Positions 57,872 through 64,000 of a DNA stretch of 64,000 nucleotides are shown in pieces; position 1 is the stretch's first letter; every line of letters starts with the position of its first letter. Under the pieces are notes generated by a model. It saw only the letters and a list, made by a program, of their open reading frames with translations, was not told the origin of the DNA and did not search any database. The DNA is from Cognatundibacterium curvum (lineage in GTDB: Bacteria > Pseudomonadota > Gammaproteobacteria > Burkholderiales > Burkholderiaceae_D). A program made the translations under genes and the position numbers. The stretch spans positions 281,207-345,206 of the forward strand of contig NZ_JACOGD010000006.1 in the NCBI RefSeq assembly GCF_014284235.1, given 5' to 3'.

Positions 57872-58746
57872 CGTGCGTCCTGAATCAGCTGAGGGGTGAA
57901 GGGCGAGAGTGTAGGGCGCGCGGCCCAGACTTGCAATAACTGTGCAGCAACAGCCACGGCAATCACGCCTGGCTCTTTGCCTTTGATACCGGGCAATCCG
58001 ACAGGACAAACCATGCGTGTTAAGTCTTGCTTTGCGATGCCGCGTTCGATTAAACGGTGTTCGAAACGCGCACGTTTAGTTTGCGAACCGATCAGGCCGA
58101 ACCAGCCTGCATCCACACGCTTTAAGATGTGCTCAGTCAGCAGTAAATCCAGTCCGTGATGGTGAGTCATGACCAGAAAGCTGGCACCCGGCTGCGCGGC
58201 TGCAATCACTGCTTCCGGCGTATCAGTCGCTTCGCATATCACCTGTGGTGGCAGGTTCGCCGGGAACAAATGATCACGTTCATCGACCCAGGTAATCTGG
58301 CAGGGCGTGGCTTGTAAAATATTGACCAGCGCCTGACCGACGTGGCCAGCGCCGAACAGATACAGCTGGGGCAAAGCTGCACGTTCGCGCTGCATGCTGG
58401 TTGTCTGTTGCTGCCATTCGGCTTGACTCCAGCCGTCAGTTCTTTCCAGTTTCAGGCTCAGTGCGCCGCCACAACACTGACCCAGACTGGGGCCTAGTGC
58501 CAGATGTAATTCGCGGGCCGGTCCTGGTGCGCCCGCCTCGGCCAGCCATAGCCGGGCGGTGGCGATAGCTTTCCATTCCAGATGGCCGCCGCCTATGGTA
58601 TCGAACTGTGTCGCCGCAGTGACTAACATGCGGGTTCCGCTAATGCGCGGGGTGGAGCCCTTGGCGTCAGTGATGGTGATCAGCACGGCTTTATCTGCCG
58701 GAGTCAGTCGTTGCAAGGCTTGCAGATAATCGGGGGCGCTGTGCAT
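57868..58746 (-). CDS. xdhC: Xanthine dehydrogenase accessory protein XdhC
   Basis: A 292-residue XdhC, which loads the sulphurated molybdenum cofactor into xanthine dehydrogenase. It has ITDAKGSTPRISGTRMLV, TIGGGHLEWKA, GQCCGGALSL with the Cys-Cys pair, and the Rossmann segment LYLFGAGHVGQALVNIL. The xdhAB genes are not in the window. The linkage to an adenine deaminase supports a purine-catabolic operon. Confidence 0.95.
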   Translation of the reverse strand: MHSAPDYLQALQRLTPADKAVLITITDAKGSTPRISGTRMLVTAATQFDTIGGGHLEWKAIATARLWLAEAGAPGPARELHLALGPSLGQCCGGALSLKLERTDGWSQAEWQQQTTSMQRERAALPQLYLFGAGHVGQALVNILQATPCQITWVDERDHLFPANLPPQVICEATDTPEAVIAAAQPGASFLVMTHHHGLDLLLTEHILKRVDAGWFGLIGSQTKRARFEHRLIERGIAKQDLTRMVCPVGLPGIKGKEPGVIAVAVAAQLLQVWAARPTLSPFTPQLIQDAR

Positions 58747-58961
58747 CAGGTTTACTCCATCCGGCTGTGGTAAGGCGCTCAGGTTGTAGCGTATGACAAA
58801 GTGACAGACACAATGACAGACACAGTAACTGACAAAGCGTGAAACAAGGCCTGGCAGTTACAGTGAGCATCAGTCTCTACAACAGTGTAGAGAAACACGA
58901 TAGCAGTTTGCCGGAAGTTAAGTATATAGCCAGCGTGATGCTGGCTATAGCGGGTAGGATA

Positions 58962-59219
58962 TCAGTGCAAATAGACGTTTTGTGTGACCAGACCATGGTA
59001 CTGACCGAGGAAGTCATCCACTTCTTCCATGCTGGGTTCACCGGCAATCAGTTCGGTCACATCATTGCGGAAATTCAGTGCCGACGGGCCGCCGATAAAC
59101 CATTCACGTTTTACAGTTTTGTCTGTAATTTCAAAGCCACCAAAGCGTAGTGCTTCATGATCTGCATCGGCACCGTATTCAATGACACTGAAGTTGTCGC
59201 TGTTATAAATGAGATTCAT
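58962..59219 (-). CDS. DUF3567 protein
   Basis: An 85-residue member of the DUF3567 family, confined largely to betaproteobacteria: MNLIYNSDNFSVIEYG, LRFGGFEITDK, FIGGPSALNFR, EVDDFLGQYHGLV. Function unknown. The ATG at 59219 has AAAGGA 8 nt before it; another ATG at 59228 is too close to it. A perfect inverted repeat (TATAGCCAGC / GCTGGCTATA, 58924-58949) lies just past its stop. Confidence 0.85.
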   Translation of the reverse strand: MNLIYNSDNFSVIEYGADADHEALRFGGFEITDKTVKREWFIGGPSALNFRNDVTELIAGEPSMEEVDDFLGQYHGLVTQNVYLH

Positions 59220-59426
59220 TATTGGCATCCTTTCTGGCTGTGGAGGCTGGACCTCCTGGTTAACCGGACATGGTGCTGATTACGGCGATTTTCAAGCGAT
59301 AAGGGCAGACTGTAAGGCGATAGTGCAAAACCTGAACCTTACATTTGCAGTGTATGAATATTTTGCGCACTGCGCCAGTGTTTGCTGAGTGTTGGCAACA
59401 ATGTGCAACAATTTCTTATAGCCCCA

Positions 59427-59831
59427 CTATGGCCCGGCATCCAGTCCGAGCAGCCTGGGCGCTGTAAACCAGTTGTCATACGGTGGCTGTGTCAGTGTTA
59501 GCTGTATGTTATCCAGATGCGTGCTGCTGGCGACTGCCAGATAGAGGTGGGAGAGTGGCTGCCGCAGCAAGCGGTTCAGCGTGACTTTCATGGTCAGATT
59601 GCCGATACAGCAAAAACAACCCGGCGCAATTCTGTGTACCAGCAAGCGACCAGAGCTCTGCAACAAAAAGTCACCTGCAGGCAAGCCTTCGAGTACCACT
59701 GCGATGCAGGATGATGGTGCGGCTGATGGTGCAACTGATGCTGCGTCAGTCTCACAGAGTTCTGCTATCGCCTGCTCACGCTGAGCATAGCTGCCACCGG
59801 CAACCAGCGTCAGCGCTATCGCAGGCGGCAT
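59427..59831 (-). CDS. Small CobW/G3E-like protein, degenerate
   Basis: A 134-residue protein that begins 1 bp after the response-regulator stop. The segment GCFCCIGNLTMKVTLNRLLRQ resembles the Cys-motif and following helix of CobW-type (G3E) GTPases, and VAGGSYAQREQAIAEL could be a vestige of the P-loop region, but the GKT/S residues are missing. It therefore looks like a truncated, non-nucleotide-binding derivative. Function unknown. Confidence 0.5.
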   Translation of the reverse strand: MPPAIALTLVAGGSYAQREQAIAELCETDAASVAPSAAPSSCIAVVLEGLPAGDFLLQSSGRLLVHRIAPGCFCCIGNLTMKVTLNRLLRQPLSHLYLAVASSTHLDNIQLTLTQPPYDNWFTAPRLLGLDAGP

Positions 59832-59832
59832 A

Positions 59833-60528
59833 TTATTCGCCGCGTTTGGCGAACTTGACGGACTCCACGCCTAACTGTTTCAGTTTGCGATACAGATGGG
59901 TACGTTCCAGCCCGGTTTTTTCGGCCACCCGTGTCATGCTGCCGCTTTCACGATGCAGATGGTATTCGAAATAAATACGTTCAAACGCATCGCGCGCTTC
60001 ACGTAAAGGCAGATCGAAAGACAGGCTGGCGAACTGATTCACCGGTGCCGCCGGTGTTGCCGCCGCCGCATTGAAGCCGCGGTTTTCAAAGTTGTTTGCC
60101 GCTGTGTTGACCGGTTCCGCATTCATCACACGCATGGCAGGTGCGGCAGGCCTTACCGGTTCCGGTGTCCGGGTCAGACCTTGTTGTACCGCTTTGAGTA
60201 ACTTCTGCAAAGCGATAGGTTTTTCCAGGAAATTCAATGCGCCGATGCGTGTCGCTTCCACCGCGGTATCGATAGTCGCATGACCCGACATCATGATGAC
60301 CGGCATATTGAGCAAACCGTCACGCTGCCATTCCTTGAGCAAGGTGACACCGTCGGTATCCGGCATCCAGATATCGAGCAAGACTAAATCCGGTTTTGCT
60401 TCTTGTCGTGCGGCGCGCGCCTGCTGCGCATTTTCCGCGAGTTGTACTACATGTCCTTCATCCCCAAGTATCTCCGAGAGTAATTCACGGATCCCCATTT
60501 CATCATCTACGACCAGAATATTTGCCAT
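59833..60528 (-). CDS. NtrX-like response regulator without the AAA+ domain
   Basis: A 231-residue regulator. The receiver (1-120) has phospho-acceptor Asp52 in LVLLDIWMPDTDG and the conserved Lys103; a flexible linker follows; a Fis-type HTH ends the protein (SMTRVAEKTGLERTHLYRKL). The sigma-54-activating AAA+ domain found in canonical NtrX, between those two parts, is absent. It belongs with the NtrY-like kinase, 90 bp upstream. It is known in betaproteobacteria as a short form, so this is probably not a truncation artefact. Confidence 0.85.
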   Translation of the reverse strand: MANILVVDDEMGIRELLSEILGDEGHVVQLAENAQQARAARQEAKPDLVLLDIWMPDTDGVTLLKEWQRDGLLNMPVIMMSGHATIDTAVEATRIGALNFLEKPIALQKLLKAVQQGLTRTPEPVRPAAPAMRVMNAEPVNTAANNFENRGFNAAAATPAAPVNQFASLSFDLPLREARDAFERIYFEYHLHRESGSMTRVAEKTGLERTHLYRKLKQLGVESVKFAKRGE

Positions 60529-60617
60529 AAATTTACCCTATTACTGCCCCTGTGGTTTTTGATTTTTATACCTGCATTTCTCTGCTGGAAATGTCAGGTG
60601 AAGACCTGCACGCTTTT

Positions 60618-62963
60618 TTATACTGCATTTGTATCCGGTGCTAACTTTAACAGCAAAATCGCTACTTTTGCACCGTTTGTATCGCTACGATTTTGAATAT
60701 CTATTCGGCCACCATGTTCATCGATAATTTTTTTCACCATAGGCAGTCCTAAACCGGTACCGCGTGGTTTGGAGGTGGCATAAGGTTCAAACGCACGCGC
60801 CAGAATTTTGCTGGAGAATCCAGGCCCATTATCGATGATAGAGAGTTTGACGGCGGATTGCATATCATTGCCTTTGCCTGCATAACGGACCAGTTCTGTG
60901 ATCACATCGATGCGCGGCGGATAACCGGGATCAGGCTGATCCGTCACAGCATCCTGCGCATTCTGCAGCAGATTATGTATGACCTGACGCAGCTGAGTTG
61001 CATCGCCCATGATTTTAGGCAGGTCCGGTGCGAGCTGCAGACGGATGATATCGCGTCCATCGCCAGCCAGATACAGATGCACCACTTCATCGATCAGATT
61101 TCCCAGATCCAGCTGTGCCAGGACGGCGGGCGGTGTTCTGGCGTAATCACGGAAATCATCGACCATGCGCTTCATCGAACTGACCTGATTGACGATGGTT
61201 GTGGTGCTCTTATTGAGTATCGCGGCGTCAGCTTCGTTGAGTTTATCCTGCAATTTCATTTGCAGACGTTCGGCCGATAACTGGATAGGTGTGAGCGGAT
61301 TTTTGATTTCATGCGCCAAGCGGCGTGCCACTTCACCCCAGGCGATAGAGCGCTGGGCAGAAATGATATTGCTGATGTCATCGAACACGATGACATAGCC
61401 TTCGCCGGCACCAACCGGTAAATGCGAACCACGCGCCAGCAGGGTAATGCTTTGTTTTTGCTGATCAGGCATCGCATCGGCAGCTGTTTCCTGCTCAGGG
61501 TCTGCATCCGGACGCGGTACTTCTATCTGCTGTTGCCAGTGTTGTTCCTGCTGATCGCCACCAGCCGCAGTTTGTGCATGTTGTTCCGAGAATGCTTTAT
61601 CAATCGCATCGGCAAACGTCTGCATGCCAAGGATGTCGGCGAATGGCTTGCCGATTTCGCTTTCCAGCGGACGCTGCAAGATGCGCTCTACCGATTCATT
61701 ACAAGTCACCAGCTTGCCGGACTGATCGAGCACCATCACCCCCGCCGACATATTGGCGAGTACGGATTCCAGATAAGCTTTCGCGTTTTCCAGTTCAGCA
61801 CGGTTTTTTTCCACAGCTGATCTGGCGTCGAATAACTGGCGCGTCATGGTGTTAAATGACTGAGTCAGGCTGCCCAGTTCATCAGAACTGGCGACGATAG
61901 GACGCGGTGAGAAATTCCCTTCGGTGACTGCTTTGGTACCTTCCGCCAGTAACAGCAAAGGGCGCGCCAATTCACCGGAAATCAGGAAGGCACTGGTGAT
62001 CGCTGCAAAAATTGCCAGCAGCAGCGTCAAGGTCAGCGTGAAAATATACATCGTCTTCAGACTGTTACGGCCAAGTGAGCGTACCTGATATTCACTGGTG
62101 GCGTTGCGCAAGGCTTCAGCATGGCGTGCGATATTTTCCGGGACAGCTTGTATCAGTTGCAGGAAGTAAGTATCCCGATTCATGGACAAGGCCATGTCAC
62201 TGTTTTGTAGCTGGATCACGACCCGGGTGCGTAGTGTTTTGGCCGGTTCCTGTGCCAGGATAGGCCGTTTCGCACCATTGGTTTCGTTCTTATCACCACT
62301 CTCGCTAGCCAGAATTTTTTCGTCTATCGCCGCATACATACGGCTGTTTCTGGCTTGTCGTATCATGTCAGCGGTCGGTAATTCCGGCACCAGACTGGCG
62401 ACATTCTGGGTCGCACTGGTCACTACGCGGCCACGGCTGTTGACGATGGTGGCTTCCTGTACCTGAGCGCGTTCACGCAGGCGTGACAGATGGATACTGA
62501 GCGGTGTCTCGGACGGTGTGGATAATTCGCTGGCCATGTCGCGCGCTTTGGATTGCAGATCCGCCAGCAGGAAATCCATCGCGCTCAGACCCAGATTTTT
62601 TCCGGAGTCGAGTGCAGATTCGACTTTGACGTCGAACCAGGATTCAATCGAGCGCGACACAAAGGTGACGGAAACCATGTAGATCACCGAGCCTGGCAAA
62701 ATACCGACCAGCGCAAACAATAACACCAGTCTGGTCATCAGGCGTGAGCCGAATTCACGGCTGCGGAAACGACTGAACAATCGCCACAACAAGGCGACAA
62801 TCAAAGCCAGCAGCGCCAAAGCGACGACCGCATTGGATGCCAGTAACCAGCCATAATACTGTTCAAAACGCGCGGAATTTTCCGATGCGGTGGTCAGTAA
62901 AAAAAGCAGGATACTCATCAGAGCCCCGCCTATGATTAAGGCATACCGCAAAAATCGTGTCAC
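60618..62963 (-). CDS. NtrY-like sensor histidine kinase
   Basis: A 781-residue membrane kinase. Three to four transmembrane helices (ALIIGGALMSILLFLLTTA, LLASNAVVALALLALIVALL, LVLLFALVGILPGSVIYMV and one near 300) frame a periplasmic domain; HAMP, PAS (ANMSAGVMVLDQSGKLVTCN), HisKA with the phospho-accepting His in RLAHEIKNPLTP, and HATPase (NLLQNAQDAV, DNGPGFS, GTGLGLPMVKKI) follow. Its partner is the short NtrX-like regulator. It overlaps the DUF4390 gene by four bases. Confidence 0.9.
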   Translation of the reverse strand: MTRFLRYALIIGGALMSILLFLLTTASENSARFEQYYGWLLASNAVVALALLALIVALLWRLFSRFRSREFGSRLMTRLVLLFALVGILPGSVIYMVSVTFVSRSIESWFDVKVESALDSGKNLGLSAMDFLLADLQSKARDMASELSTPSETPLSIHLSRLRERAQVQEATIVNSRGRVVTSATQNVASLVPELPTADMIRQARNSRMYAAIDEKILASESGDKNETNGAKRPILAQEPAKTLRTRVVIQLQNSDMALSMNRDTYFLQLIQAVPENIARHAEALRNATSEYQVRSLGRNSLKTMYIFTLTLTLLLAIFAAITSAFLISGELARPLLLLAEGTKAVTEGNFSPRPIVASSDELGSLTQSFNTMTRQLFDARSAVEKNRAELENAKAYLESVLANMSAGVMVLDQSGKLVTCNESVERILQRPLESEIGKPFADILGMQTFADAIDKAFSEQHAQTAAGGDQQEQHWQQQIEVPRPDADPEQETAADAMPDQQKQSITLLARGSHLPVGAGEGYVIVFDDISNIISAQRSIAWGEVARRLAHEIKNPLTPIQLSAERLQMKLQDKLNEADAAILNKSTTTIVNQVSSMKRMVDDFRDYARTPPAVLAQLDLGNLIDEVVHLYLAGDGRDIIRLQLAPDLPKIMGDATQLRQVIHNLLQNAQDAVTDQPDPGYPPRIDVITELVRYAGKGNDMQSAVKLSIIDNGPGFSSKILARAFEPYATSKPRGTGLGLPMVKKIIDEHGGRIDIQNRSDTNGAKVAILLLKLAPDTNAV

Positions 62964-63547
62964 TTGTCTTCAGCCTTGAAAGTAAAGCGTTTCCAATCCG
63001 AGGAGAAGCGCCAGTCGCTGTTATTAATTGAGGTAATCAGGAAGGTCTTAGGCAGATAACTGAGATCGAGTTTCAGTTTGACTGCCACGTTGTAGACTGC
63101 ACCATTGGTCAGCGTACCCTTGTCCGCTACCACCCAGCGCCGTGGCCGCAGTACCAGCGCCATCGCTTCTTCCAGTGTGGGAAAGCTTTGCTGCAAGCCA
63201 TTGTTGATGCTGGCGGTGTATTGCCGGGTCCAGGGGTTATAACCTATACGTACGGTTTGCACGGCACGTATGGTTTTTTCATCGAACCAATACCAGCGTG
63301 GCCGGGTCAGTTCCACCTCGGTGGTGAATGAAATTGGAATTTCCTTGGAAATCGCATCGACTAGTCCATGACTGAGTTCGAATGCAAAGCTGGCCGACAG
63401 CTTATAGCCTTCGTCTGAAGTTTCTATCCGTGCCGAGGTAATTTCCACTTCCGCTGCCCGGGTCTGTGGGCAGATGAGTATAGCCGTCAGCGCTAACACG
63501 CATGTCAGCAGCAAACGGTTTAACTTATCTTTCAGACTCAGGAGCAT
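62960..63547 (-). CDS. DUF4390 protein, secreted
   Basis: A 195-residue exported protein with an N-terminal signal sequence (LLTCVLALTAILICPQTRA) and the DUF4390 beta-rich domain (EITSARIETSDEGYKLSA, WYWFDEKTI, VRIGYNPWTRQY). Function unknown. It is regularly found between rsmB and ntrY in Burkholderiales. Confidence 0.9.
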   Translation of the reverse strand: MLLSLKDKLNRLLLTCVLALTAILICPQTRAAEVEITSARIETSDEGYKLSASFAFELSHGLVDAISKEIPISFTTEVELTRPRWYWFDEKTIRAVQTVRIGYNPWTRQYTASINNGLQQSFPTLEEAMALVLRPRRWVVADKGTLTNGAVYNVAVKLKLDLSYLPKTFLITSINNSDWRFSSDWKRFTFKAEDK

Positions 63548-63601
63548 GCAAAGTGAAAAAAAATTGTGGAACTGAATAATAACTTGAAGCAGAGCAGCTC
63601 G

Positions 63602-64000
63602 TCAGTTTTGCATGGGCTTTTGGAACAAGGCATAGAATAATCCGTCATGTTCGTTGTCAGGATCGGACGGATTACCCAGACTAGGCAATAACTGACCTGG
63701 CGCAGCAAGACGGATCGCGCCATGACGTTCTGCAAATGCGGCGGCCTGCAATTCAGATTCTGCGGGCCAGACCGAGCAGGTTACCATCAGCATTTTTCCG
63801 CCTGGTGCCAGCATGCGCCACAGATTATCCAAAATACGGGTGGATAAGGCAGCCAGTTGCGCAGTATCAGTTTTGCGGCGTAACCAGCGGCTGTCAGGAT
63901 GACGCCTGACCACGCCGGATGCGGTACACGGCACATCGGCCAGGATGCGGTCGAATGGCTTTCTGCCCCACCAGCCGGAGCGACTCGCATCACCATCTTT
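63602..64000 (-). CDS. rsmB: 16S rRNA (cytosine-967-C5)-methyltransferase RsmB, 5'-truncated by window edge
   Basis: The C-terminal 132 codons of RsmB. The catalytic ADVPCTASG with the Pro-Cys motif is visible, then VVRRHPDSRW, a NOL1/NOP2 fold and the TCSVWPAES motif with the second catalytic Cys. The frame is open to the end of the window, so the N-terminal NusB-like part lies beyond it. The next gene in the operon is the DUF4390 gene, 55 bp on. Confidence 0.9.
   Translation of the reverse strand, partial: KDGDASRSGWWGRKPFDRILADVPCTASGVVRRHPDSRWLRRKTDTAQLAALSTRILDNLWRMLAPGGKMLMVTCSVWPAESELQAAAFAERHGAIRLAAPGQLLPSLGNPSDPDNEHDGLFYALFQKPMQN

Overview
The window is a chromosomal segment of a betaproteobacterium, most likely Burkholderiales and close to Oxalobacteraceae (a Herbaspirillum/Undibacterium/Janthinobacterium-type genome). 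The assignment rests on the origin block gyrB-dnaN-dnaA-oriC-rpmH-rnpA-yidD-yidC-mnmE, the DUF3567 gene, the rsmB-DUF4390-ntrY-short ntrX order, and Porin_4-type porins. No species can be named from the sequence alone. I saw no rRNA, tRNA or CRISPR array.

Bases 1-16214 are an accessory defence island beside gyrB, in two parts that differ in base composition. The AT-rich part (about 1-8400) holds a regulated C5-methyltransferase/Vsr/DUF4928 restriction-modification system. It is followed by an operon of a two-helix SLATT-like membrane protein, a ThsB-type TIR protein and a caspase-like protease, which matches the TIR-caspase (type IV) form of Thoeris. A large DUF4062-TPR-coiled-coil membrane protein lies convergent to it. 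The second part (about 8417-15901, higher GC) starts with a DUF2971 gene. It continues with two tightly packed, convergent gene blocks: small acidic protein, XRE regulator, ImmA/IrrE metallopeptidase, papain-like protease and thymidylate-synthase-fold protein on the plus strand; uracil-DNA-glycosylase-like protein, MazG fusion and DUF4031 protein on the minus strand. A second XRE gene and a second, paralogous MazG fusion complete it. This nucleotide-centred, protease-containing module is the best candidate here for an undescribed system.

Bases 16215-34500 are the replication and ribosome/membrane core (gyrB, dnaN, dnaA, oriC candidate, rpmH to mnmE), then a glutamine amidotransferase, a LysR regulator and a BMP-type ABC importer, probably for nucleosides or purines. 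Bases 34685-46224 hold a glycerate kinase, a serine hydrolase, a lipoprotein phosphoesterase, a porin plus PstS-like protein, two paralogous chemoreceptors, a ClpP-family protease and an M20 amidohydrolase. Between 46225 and 47276 lie three repeated sRNA-like units, each with its own promoter, CCUCC motifs and terminator.

Bases 47277-59000 form a purine-catabolic region: urate hydroxylase (puuD), uraH, uraD, allantoinase puuE, allantoicase, ureidoglycolate lyase allA, and a GntR regulator flanked by two identical palindromic operators. xdhC and an adenine deaminase follow nearby. Together with the ABC importer and the glycerate kinase these could take purines to glyoxylate and urea and then towards glycerate. 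The end (59427-64000) is a two-component operon with rsmB cut by the window edge. Two repeat families are scattered here: a 93-111 bp MITE-like palindrome in three copies, one of them just upstream of dnaA, and a large nested inverted repeat between yidC and mnmE.
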